Below the pieces are notes generated by a model, which made no database searches, was not told the origin of the DNA, and was given only the letters and a program-made list of their open reading frames with translations. Below are positions 1 to 5,839 of a stretch of 19,034 bases of DNA, piece by piece. Numbering within the stretch: the first letter of the stretch is position 1; the number at the start of each line of letters is the position of its first letter. The position numbers and the translations under genes were made by a program. Source of the stretch: an uncultured Oscillospiraceae bacterium (GTDB lineage Bacteria; Bacillota; Clostridia; Oscillospirales; Ruminococcaceae); contig CABUAH010000038.1 in assembly GCA_902489475.1 (NCBI GenBank), positions 1 to 19,034 of the forward strand. Reading direction: 5' to 3'.

Positions 1-146
1 ATAATACATATTATATAATAATATACTTCGGGAAAAATATCAATACTTGATTAAATATTAATGATGATATAACTGAGGCGTACCGTCCCATAATCTTTAT
101 GCTTTGGACAACTCCTTACCGAATTATCTTAGAAAGAGGTTTTTGC

Positions 147-1193
147 ATGAAAAAATTATTTACCGTTTTATTAACAGCTTTAACATTGTTTTGCACTTGT
201 GCCGGCATATCTGTCAGTGCTGACGACGAATTAAACACAATCTCTCCGCCGCACAGTATGCTTGTGCTTGGAGATTCTATTTCCACAGGTTTTAAACTTT
301 ACGCATATGAATCAGGCAACAACTATAACACTCAGAGCTATGCAAACCTTTTAGCCAATTCGCTTCATCTTACCCAGAACAACTCATACAAAAACCTTGC
401 AATAGACGGACAAACCTCCGATGAACTTTTGAAAAAGATTAAGGACGGTGAATATGACGAATGTTTAAAATCTGATCTAATCTGCTTAACTATAGGCGGA
501 AATGATTTGCTCGGCGAGTTTTTAGACTTTTTAAAGGAAAGCGTAGGGCTTAAGCTTATAGATATTTCAAACGGATTTATTGACGCAGATTTTACAAATC
601 CTGAGCTTTTAGCAAAGCTTAGCGAGCTTTTAGGTAATATAGATCAAAACATTACATCTTTCTCTGACAACTTTTCGGAAATCCTATCCCTAATACATCA
701 AAAAAATGAAAACGCTTATATTATTTGCCAAACCGTTTACAATCCCCTTGACTGTCTTCCTATTCCCGAAACCATCAAAGAGATTTTCAACACCAGAATA
801 TGCAGCCTAAACGACTTGATGACAAATTGTTCAAACAAACAAAACGACTCGTCTGAGTGTGTTAAAACCGTAGATATATACAGACTTTTTAAAGGGCAGT
901 CAGATGAAATGACAAATATGCTTGACGGCGACATTCACCCAAATCAATCGGGACACAAAAAGATTTTCGATGCAATAGGCGATGTTGTAAGCAGCCACAG
1001 CTTTGCGTCCAATCAGCAAGCACAGCCTACATCGGGCGAAACAAAGCAGGTAAACGGTCAGCTTGAAAATATCGAAAAAGGTGAATTAAAAAGCGTTATT
1101 ATTATGTGTGCCTTTGTCGCCTTATTCGGAATAGCTCTGCTTACGGCAATAATCATTTTTATAAGAAAGAAAAAATCGAAACAAAGGTTATAA
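147..1193 (+). CDS. Membrane-anchored SGNH/GDSL-family hydrolase
   Basis: This encodes a 348-residue secreted esterase/lipase-type hydrolase. Residues 1-25 form a signal peptide (MKK, hydrophobic core, likely cleavage after SVSA). The SGNH blocks are visible: GDSIS at 42-46 with nucleophile Ser44, GGND at 117-120, and DGDIHP near 260-265 giving the Asp262/His264 pair. A hydrophobic helix at about 316-339 followed by RKKKSKQRL would leave the enzyme tethered outside the membrane with a short basic cytoplasmic tail; no LPXTG motif is seen. The start at 147 is chosen because AGAAAGAGG lies just upstream and a signal peptide follows directly; an upstream start at 99 would put a non-signal sequence in front. 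The substrate cannot be deduced; deacetylation of cell-wall or dietary glycans, or lipid hydrolysis, are possible. It stands alone, followed by a repeat and terminator. Confidence 0.85.
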   Translation: MKKLFTVLLTALTLFCTCAGISVSADDELNTISPPHSMLVLGDSISTGFKLYAYESGNNYNTQSYANLLANSLHLTQNNSYKNLAIDGQTSDELLKKIKDGEYDECLKSDLICLTIGGNDLLGEFLDFLKESVGLKLIDISNGFIDADFTNPELLAKLSELLGNIDQNITSFSDNFSEILSLIHQKNENAYIICQTVYNPLDCLPIPETIKEIFNTRICSLNDLMTNCSNKQNDSSECVKTVDIYRLFKGQSDEMTNMLDGDIHPNQSGHKKIFDAIGDVVSSHSFASNQQAQPTSGETKQVNGQLENIEKGELKSVIIMCAFVALFGIALLTAIIIFIRKKKSKQRL

Positions 1194-1233
1194 TCCAAAA
1201 CAAATTGTAAAAATGTGCTTTTCAACAGACTTC

Positions 1234-1259
1234 AAGGTGCGGACTAAAATTCGCACCTT
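1234..1259 (+). terminator. First copy of terminator hairpin after the SGNH hydrolase gene
   Basis: AAGGTGCG (1234-1241) pairs with CGCACCTT (1252-1259) around a 10-nt loop. This copy runs into the MITE and has lost the T-run that follows the second copy, so it may terminate poorly. Confidence 0.45.
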
Positions 1260-1260
1260 A

Positions 1261-1469
1261 GAGCGTGTCGACAAAGTCGACGACGCTCCCCCAAGGGACA
1301 AACGCACTCACTTCGATAGCTTCGCCTATCTCGTTCTGCGTTTTTCCCCTAGGAAACCCCTTTTCGTCGGAAATCGGCTCATACCGCCGATCTCCTCTAA
1401 GGTGTCGCTGCGTCGGCACATGTCCGCCTACGCGACAATATTTTAAAAATGTGCTTTTTCAACAGACTG
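1261..1469 (+). mobile_element. MITE-like dispersed element, copy A (full length)
   Basis: A 209-bp non-coding element runs from GAGCGTGTCGAC to AACAGACTG. It is clearly homologous to the reverse complement of 3752-3955 and, with an internal deletion, to 11768-11918. Its ends are imperfect inverted repeats: GTGTCGACAAAG at the left, and CTGTTGAAAAAG when the right end is read on the other strand. An internal hairpin ATCGG/CCGAT is shared by the copies. Open frames across it are not conserved between copies, so it is non-autonomous. The flanks are a 52-bp duplication rather than a short target duplication. Confidence 0.75.
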
Positions 1470-1470
1470 C

Positions 1471-1503
1471 AAGGTGCGGACTAAAATTCGCACCTTATTT
1501 TTT
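1471..1503 (+). terminator. Intrinsic terminator between SGNH hydrolase and MecA-like gene
   Basis: AAGGTGCG (1471-1478) pairs with CGCACCTT (1489-1496), followed by ATTTTTT. This is an 8-bp stem plus U-tract and fits an intrinsic terminator for transcripts from the left. It lies 34 bp before the start of the next gene. Confidence 0.7.
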
Positions 1504-1536
1504 AGTATCACATAATATATTTTGAGGTGAACAGAT

Positions 1537-2097
1537 TTGAGAATTTCACAGCTTTCAAGGTACACATTCAAAGTGATACTTACAAAACAGGATATGACAA
1601 GAATGGATCCTGAATTTTGCATATCAGATAGAAATGACGACACCACTAAAAAATTCATTTCAAGTCTTTTAGATATAATTGAAAAGTCAATGAACACAAA
1701 AATATCAAAAAGAAAACTTTTCGTTGAGATTTTTGAAGACACTGTCGGCGGATGCGTTGTATATATCTGTGCAAACGAATCTTTTGAGTCACAAGATAGT
1801 GCATCAAATGACGAAAGCTTTGAAACAGTAGTATCTCTTAACTTTGAAAAGCTTTGTGACTTCTCCTCATCGCTAAAAAAAATCGGTCTGAAAGACATAT
1901 GCTCAAAGCTTTACTACAATAAAGATTACAGACTTATTTTACAAATAAATAAAGCCGACGAACGCTTTAATGCGCTCAGCCGGCTAGTAACTATGTACCA
2001 CGGTTCTTCTCGAACAATTGATATACTTTTCACAAAGGAACATTACAAGCTTCTTTGCAGCGATAATGCCGTTGAAAAAGTTTTAAACATAATTTAA
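1537..2097 (+). CDS. MecA-family adaptor protein
   Basis: This is a 186-residue protein beginning RISQLSRYTFKVILTKQDM, which resembles the MecA/NegB N-terminal domain (an early 'I..n..n.ikv.it..Dl..r.' pattern). A charged, poorly conserved linker follows (about 88-105), then a C-terminal domain containing LYYNKDYRLIL, the counterpart of the 'LY.y.g.Y.L.l' strand of MecA. In Bacillus, MecA proteins deliver substrates such as ComK to the ClpC-ClpP protease. The target here is unknown. The start is a TTG at 1537 preceded six bases upstream by GAGGTGA; no ATG gives a better site. The 3' end overlaps the oppositely oriented rpe gene by 15 bp. The family call rests on pattern similarity over a rather divergent sequence, so I am fairly but not fully sure. 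Confidence 0.68.
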   Translation: MRISQLSRYTFKVILTKQDMTRMDPEFCISDRNDDTTKKFISSLLDIIEKSMNTKISKRKLFVEIFEDTVGGCVVYICANESFESQDSASNDESFETVVSLNFEKLCDFSSSLKKIGLKDICSKLYYNKDYRLILQINKADERFNALSRLVTMYHGSSRTIDILFTKEHYKLLCSDNAVEKVLNII

Positions 2098-2742
2098 CGC
2101 TTTAAGTTTGTCTATCGCCAAAGACATATCTTCTGATTTAAAAAGATATGTTCCGGCAACAAGGTTTTCAGCACCGCTCGTTACCGCTAACGATGCGGTT
2201 TTTTCATTTATTCCCCCGTCAACCTGAATAACTGTATTAAGCTTATCAAAAGTTATTTTATCGCTTATAAGCTTGATTTTTTCAAGCATTTCTTCTTTAA
2301 AGCCCTGACCTCCGAAGCCCGGCTCAACAGTCATAACAAGCACCATGTCAACCGCTTCAAGAAACTCAAAAACAGCTTCAGCCGGTGTTGACGGCTTTAT
2401 GGAAATTCCTACCTTAACACCGCAATCCTTGCAAATTCTAATACACTTCAAAGGATTTTCCGTAGCCTCAATATGAAAAGTGATATTATCCGCACCTGCA
2501 TCAGCAAAGCGCTTAATATACTTTTCAGGCTCAGTGATCATAAGATGAACGTCAAACGGAAGCTTTGAACATTTCTTTGCACTTTTTAAAACAGGAAGTC
2601 CAAAGCTTATATTATTTACAAAAACACCGTCCATCACATCAAAATGTATATAATCCGCACCGCTTTTCTCGGCTCTTAAAATCTCGCCTTTAATATCTGA
2701 AAGATCGCATCCTAAAATAGATGCGCTTACCTCAATCGGCAT
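2083..2742 (-). CDS. rpe: Ribulose-phosphate 3-epimerase
   Basis: This 219-residue TIM-barrel enzyme interconverts D-ribulose 5-phosphate and D-xylulose 5-phosphate in the cytosolic pentose phosphate pathway. Visible motifs are SASILGCDLS at the N-terminus, HFDVMDG (metal ligands His33 and Asp35, with Asp38), FDVHLM (His66), the phosphate-binding loop EPGFGGQGF (about 140-148) and VDGGIN (Asp175). The length is normal for the family. The start is placed at the ATG at 2742 (MPIEVSAS) because AAAGGA sits nine bases upstream; an in-frame TTG at 2760 would overlap that ribosome site. The AAAGGA lies across the last codons of the upstream kinase gene, so the two genes are probably co-transcribed and translationally coupled. 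Confidence 0.95.
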   Translation of the reverse strand: MPIEVSASILGCDLSDIKGEILRAEKSGADYIHFDVMDGVFVNNISFGLPVLKSAKKCSKLPFDVHLMITEPEKYIKRFADAGADNITFHIEATENPLKCIRICKDCGVKVGISIKPSTPAEAVFEFLEAVDMVLVMTVEPGFGGQGFKEEMLEKIKLISDKITFDKLNTVIQVDGGINEKTASLAVTSGAENLVAGTYLFKSEDMSLAIDKLKALNYV

Positions 2743-2756
2743 TATAATCATTCCTT

Positions 2757-3662
2757 TCAATAATCGTATATACTTCCCCCGATAAACTCACGCAAAATAG
2801 AGTTTTTAGGAATTGCAGATTCATTAATGCTATAGGCGTTCTGCAAAAACTCGCTGATAAAACGGCTTACTGAGCTATTATTACTTTCACTTTGAAAGCC
2901 CTTTAAGACTATATTCTTAAATGCACATATCTCATACGGCACAAACGAATTTATGCAAAAATCAGCTCTACTTTTGTATGGAATTACATATTTTTCCGAG
3001 CCGTTTTCCACACTCTCAAAATTGTTTACAGTATCATTAAAGCTCCGACCTCTGTAATAAAAATCTCTTACGAGCCGTCTTATAAGTCTTAGCTTCGGCG
3101 AATCAAGCACTATACCTCTTTCGTCAACAACACTTTTTTCTATATTTATAAAAATCCGCTGTGTAATATCACTGTTGTATCCTGTCACATCGGGATTCAG
3201 CGCATGAATACCCTCTAAAATAATAAGCTCATTTTGCTTTCTTTTAAGCTTTTTATAACCGCTGATAGATTGAGTTTTAAAATGAAAGAGAGGAATACTT
3301 ATTTCTTCACAATTTGCCATTTTTACAATGTGGTTTTGCAAAAGCTCAATATCCAATCTATCAGGCGATTCCAGATCCGATCCCTCATAAATTTTAATCG
3401 GAGTGAAATAATTGTCCATTGAAATCGTATGAGTTTCAATCCCGGCTTTATCCAACGATTCTTCAATTTTTAAAGCAGTTGTCGTTTTTCCCGAACCCGA
3501 CGGACCGGAAAGCAAAACTACCGGTCTTAATTTATAATCGGATTTTATTTTTTCCGAAACAGTTTTTATATAATCATTATAATTTCGTTCACATTCTTTA
3601 ACATATTCGTCCGTATTTTTTTCTGTCTGCTCGTTTATGTGTTCAAGATATACCTTGTTCAT
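2757..3662 (-). CDS. Uridine kinase-like P-loop nucleoside kinase
   Basis: A 301-residue cytosolic kinase of the uridine kinase/phosphoribulokinase class. The P-loop GPSGSGKTT is at about residues 53-61, SMDNYF (about 93) matches the Asp-containing nucleoside-binding segment, and IILEGIHAL (about 158) is the Walker B-like strand. RRLVRDFYYRGRS corresponds to the lid region. The first 45 residues are a charged helical leader. In many Clostridia a kinase of this type is fused to an N-terminal TGS/tRNA-synthetase-like module; this copy has only the kinase part. The substrate could be uridine, cytidine or another nucleoside. The ATG at 3662 is chosen for the AAAGGAG nine bases upstream (MNKVYLEH). 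It is followed 14 bp later by rpe in the same orientation. Confidence 0.8.
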   Translation of the reverse strand: MNKVYLEHINEQTEKNTDEYVKECERNYNDYIKTVSEKIKSDYKLRPVVLLSGPSGSGKTTTALKIEESLDKAGIETHTISMDNYFTPIKIYEGSDLESPDRLDIELLQNHIVKMANCEEISIPLFHFKTQSISGYKKLKRKQNELIILEGIHALNPDVTGYNSDITQRIFINIEKSVVDERGIVLDSPKLRLIRRLVRDFYYRGRSFNDTVNNFESVENGSEKYVIPYKSRADFCINSFVPYEICAFKNIVLKGFQSESNNSSVSRFISEFLQNAYSINESAIPKNSILREFIGGSIYDY

Positions 3663-3705
3663 CTTTTTAATCTCCTTTACAAACGGCAGCCGCATACAAA
3701 CGCTC

Positions 3706-3734
3706 AATTTAAAGCGTGATGCCTACACAATCAA
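3706..3734 (-). promoter_or_regulatory. Candidate sigma-A-type promoter for the kinase-rpe pair
   Basis: Reading the minus strand, TTGATT (3734-3729), a 17-bp spacer and TAAATT (3711-3706) lie about 44 bp before the kinase start. Each box matches consensus at four of six positions, so support is modest. The neighbouring MITE copy B begins just upstream. Confidence 0.35.
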
Positions 3735-3742
3735 GTAATAGT

Positions 3743-3964
3743 CTTATATTACAGTCTGTCTAAAAAGTACACTTTTAAATTATTGCCGCATAGGCGAACA
3801 TTTGCCGACGCAGCGACACCTTAAGAGGAAATCGGTAGTATGAGCCGATTTCCGACGAAAAGGGGTTTCCTAGGGGGAAACGCAGAACGAGATAAGCTTG
3901 CTATAGAAGCGAATGCGTTTGTCCCATGGGAAGCGTGGCGAGCTTTAGCGACACACTTATATTA
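3743..3964 (-). mobile_element. MITE-like dispersed element, copy B, with 9-bp target site duplication
   Basis: The element occupies 3752-3955 (204 bp) and is the reverse complement of copy A with scattered substitutions. It is bounded on both sides by the identical 9-mer CTTATATTA (3743-3751 and 3956-3964), the expected trace of transposition. The terminal repeats are CAGTCTGTC at the left edge and GCGACACA at the right edge on the + strand. It has no coding capacity. It sits in the divergent space between the kinase-rpe pair and dpaAB, close to the promoters of both. Confidence 0.8.
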
Positions 3965-4010
3965 ATTATATTACCACATTTTATTGCTTTTTACAAGTGC
4001 TTATGCAATC

Positions 4011-4038
4011 ACCACATATATAATTCGGCATATAATGA
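4011..4038 (+). promoter_or_regulatory. Candidate mother-cell sporulation promoter for dpaAB
   Basis: CATATAATG at 4029 resembles a sigma-K -10 box (CATAnnnTA, last base off) and also the sigma-E box CATACAAT with one mismatch. An AC pair 16 bases upstream fits the minimal sigma-K -35. In Bacillus the dipicolinate synthase operon is transcribed by sigma-K. The match is weak in this AT-rich stretch and rests partly on knowing what the operon does. Confidence 0.3.
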
Positions 4039-4056
4039 AATATATATTTTCAATAA

Positions 4057-4240
4057 GGGGCATCGCCCCGTCATTTAACAAGTGAACAAGGGGCGAAGCC
4101 ACCTAGGATTTCAGTATGGGGTGTAAGCCCCTACTGAAAGACGTAGATGACAGCCGCCTAAGAGGCGGGGACATCCGTTCACGGTTATAGTGTGTGCATA
4201 ACGGCACGAACTATTAAAATAAGTCCTGCGGGCAAGGAGG
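4057..4240 (+). promoter_or_regulatory. Highly structured leader upstream of dpaA (unidentified RNA)
   Basis: About 190 nt before dpaA contain successive strong hairpins. GGGGC/GCCCC lies at 4057-4069. A long stem TTTCAGTA plus GGGG pairs with CCCC plus TACTGAAA (4109-4139). GATG and CCGCCT pair with AGGCGG and CATC (4146-4175). Near 4175-4204 there are two mutually exclusive stems, CCGTT/AACGG or GTTAT/ATAAC. TCCT (4224-4227) can pair with AGGA of the ribosome site (4235-4238). This is locally GC-rich, unlike the AT-rich flanks. I cannot match it to a riboswitch class I know. A remnant of a mobile-element RNA is the main alternative to a cis-regulatory leader. Confidence 0.55.
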
Positions 4241-4250
4241 AGAGAAACAT

Positions 4251-5120
4251 ATGAACCAAAAAAACAAGATTTTGATCGCAGGCGGTGACTACCGTCAAAC
4301 ATATCTTGCAAGATTTTTATTAAAACACTTTGATAAAATTTATACTATCGGATTTAATCAAACGCTTAAATTTGATGAGATAACCATTTTAGAGGATATA
4401 ACAGATCTAGACGAAAAAGCGGATATACTTATTCTTCCTCCCGTAACTACCAACGACGGTATTACGGTCAACACACCGTTTTATAATAAAAATCTGTATA
4501 TCGACGAGGTCTTGAAGCGTTTGAATAAAAACGCAAAAATCTATGGCGGAAATATCACACCTGAGCTTTTTAAGAAGTTCTCCCTGTACGGTTTTTACGC
4601 TTACGATTACCTAAAGGATGAGAAGTTCATTTTGGAAAATACAATCCCAACAGCAGAAGGAGCGCTTATGATTGCGTTTGAAGAAACACCGTTTGTAGTT
4701 TTCGGCTCAAAAGTTGCAATTTTAGGCTACGGACGTGTAGGTGCAACGACCGCTTCACTCTTTAAGAACACCGGCGCTCAAGTGTATGTTTTTGACAGAA
4801 AAAACAGCAAACGCATTGATGCTCAAAAACAAGATCTAACTGCTTTTGAATTTGACGATGATAAGCTTTATGACTGTGAAATCATAATAAATACCGTACC
4901 GTGTATGGTCTTGGGTCGGGAAAAGCTGAGAAAAATCAAAAAAGACGCTCTTATAATAGATCTTGCTTCAAAACCCGGCGGAGTTGATCTTGATTACGCA
5001 AAACAAAGAGGTCTTAATGTTATTTGGGCGTTGTCACTTCCAGGCAAGGTTGCTCCGGTCACAAGCGGAGAGATTATTGGAAGAACAATTGTATCCAATC
5101 TTCTCAAAGGAGGTGTCTGA
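4251..5120 (+). CDS. dpaA: Dipicolinate synthase subunit A
   Basis: A 289-residue subunit of the enzyme that oxidises dihydrodipicolinate, the DapA product of the lysine pathway, to dipicolinic acid in the mother cell for spore-core dehydration and heat resistance. The N-terminal DpaA domain starts KILIAGGDYRQ. A Rossmann fold follows with VAILGYGRVG at about 155-164 (NAD(P)-binding glycines 159/161/164), then NTVP at 214-217 and the conserved ALSLPGKVAP and TSGEI near the C-terminus (260-274). The length matches SpoVFA. The ribosome site AAGGAGG is 10 bases upstream of the ATG. It lies one base before dpaB, so the pair is an operon. No other lysine or spore genes are adjacent, in contrast to the Bacillus layout. 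Expression is expected to be sporulation-specific. Confidence 0.93.
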   Translation: MNQKNKILIAGGDYRQTYLARFLLKHFDKIYTIGFNQTLKFDEITILEDITDLDEKADILILPPVTTNDGITVNTPFYNKNLYIDEVLKRLNKNAKIYGGNITPELFKKFSLYGFYAYDYLKDEKFILENTIPTAEGALMIAFEETPFVVFGSKVAILGYGRVGATTASLFKNTGAQVYVFDRKNSKRIDAQKQDLTAFEFDDDKLYDCEIIINTVPCMVLGREKLRKIKKDALIIDLASKPGGVDLDYAKQRGLNVIWALSLPGKVAPVTSGEIIGRTIVSNLLKGGV

Positions 5121-5121
5121 T

Positions 5122-5718
5122 ATGACGGAAACTCTTGAGGGGCTTAGAATCGGCTACTGCATCACCGGCTCGTATTGCACTTTTGAAAAAACCTTTCAGT
5201 CAATATCACAGCTTGTTTCAACGAAATCTTGGGTTGTGCCGATAATGTCGTTCAACGCAGCGAGCATAGACACCCGCTTCGGCAAGGCAGCAGACCATAT
5301 CAACTACCTTGAACACCTTACAAACCGAAAAGTCATAAAGACAATCGAGGATGCAGAGCCGATCGGTCCGAAAAATCTATTTGACATTATCGTTGTTGCA
5401 CCATGTACAGCAAACACGCTTGCAAAGCTCGCCGTTGGAATAACAGACACACCGGTTACTATGGCTGTAAAATCCCATCTCAGAAATAACAAGCCCGTGC
5501 TGATCGCTGTGTCAACGAACGATGCACTCGGAGCGGCGGCAAAAAACATCGGTGCTCTTCAAAACTACAAAAATTATTATTTCGTGCCGTATACTCAGGA
5601 CGATTATGTAAACAAACCAAAATCTATAGTTGCCCGATTTGAACTTATACCACAGGCAATCGTTGATGCAATGAACGGTATTCAAACTCAGCCGATATTG
5701 TATAAGCTTAAAAACTGA
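5122..5718 (+). CDS. dpaB: Dipicolinate synthase subunit B
   Basis: A 198-residue flavoprotein-fold partner of DpaA (SpoVFB). It begins LEGLRIGYCITGSYCTFEK, the typical 'G.a.tGSfCtf' nucleotide-binding opening. The central PIMSFNAASIDTRFG, VVAPCTANTLAKLA and ITDTPVTMAVKSHLRN segments are characteristic of the subunit, and it ends with the region that closes the Rossmann-like domain. It works with DpaA to form dipicolinate. The ATG at 5122 is chosen because AAAGGAGGTG lies just upstream, overlapping the end of dpaA, and the start follows the dpaA stop by one base. An upstream in-frame extension from 4963 would lie wholly inside dpaA and is rejected. A strong terminator follows 15 bp after the stop. 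Confidence 0.94.
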   Translation: MTETLEGLRIGYCITGSYCTFEKTFQSISQLVSTKSWVVPIMSFNAASIDTRFGKAADHINYLEHLTNRKVIKTIEDAEPIGPKNLFDIIVVAPCTANTLAKLAVGITDTPVTMAVKSHLRNNKPVLIAVSTNDALGAAAKNIGALQNYKNYYFVPYTQDDYVNKPKSIVARFELIPQAIVDAMNGIQTQPILYKLKN

Positions 5719-5732
5719 TTTTACAGCACAAA

Positions 5733-5773
5733 CTCCTCCCACAGTACCAAAGCTGTGAGAGGAGTATTTTATT
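5733..5773 (+). terminator. Intrinsic terminator of dpaAB
   Basis: CTCCTCCCACAG (5733-5744) pairs with CTGTGAGAGGAG (5753-5764) with one mismatch around an 8-nt loop, followed by TATTTTATT. It may also stop the convergent L,D-transpeptidase transcript, although the T-run on the minus strand is weak. Confidence 0.88.
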
Positions 5774-5839
5774 ATCCGAAATTTTGTACTTATTCAATTG
5801 GCTTTCAAAGTGAGAAAATCTTTTCGTTACTAGATAGAA

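Larger units (their letters stand above)
1209..1497. repeat. Direct repeat of about 52 bp flanking MITE copy A
   Basis: Positions 1209-1260 and 1445-1497 are nearly identical. Each consists of the tail of the dispersed element (AAAATGTGCTTTT, CAACAGACT) followed by the same terminator hairpin (AAGGTGCG, 10-nt loop, CGCACCTT). The full element body lies between them. The other two copies of the element in this window do not carry the hairpin, so the hairpin is probably host sequence. The arrangement looks like a tandem duplication of element plus terminator with loss of the first element body. That order of events is inference. Confidence 0.8.

Noticed and set aside
1..98. Promoter for the SGNH hydrolase (TTGATT near 47 and TATAAC near 68)
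   Set aside because: The spacing is only 15 bp and the stretch is so AT-rich that such matches are expected by chance.
99..146. Upstream in-frame extension of the SGNH hydrolase gene
   Set aside because: It would put 16 residues in front of an evident signal peptide, and the AGAAAGAGG ribosome site lies inside that extension.
1213..1525. Two overlapping open frames of 77 and 86 codons across MITE copy A
   Set aside because: The frames are not kept in copies B and C, and there is no ribosome site or recognisable protein.
4057..4240. Lysine riboswitch upstream of dpaA, attractive because dipicolinate derives from the lysine pathway
   Set aside because: The conserved core of the lysine riboswitch (AGAGGTGC-type 5' core and related internal loops) is not seen. 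No other class I know matches.
4111..4311. 66-codon minus-strand open frame over the dpaA leader and start
   Set aside because: It is a by-product of the hairpin-rich sequence, has no ribosome site and overlaps the true dpaA start.
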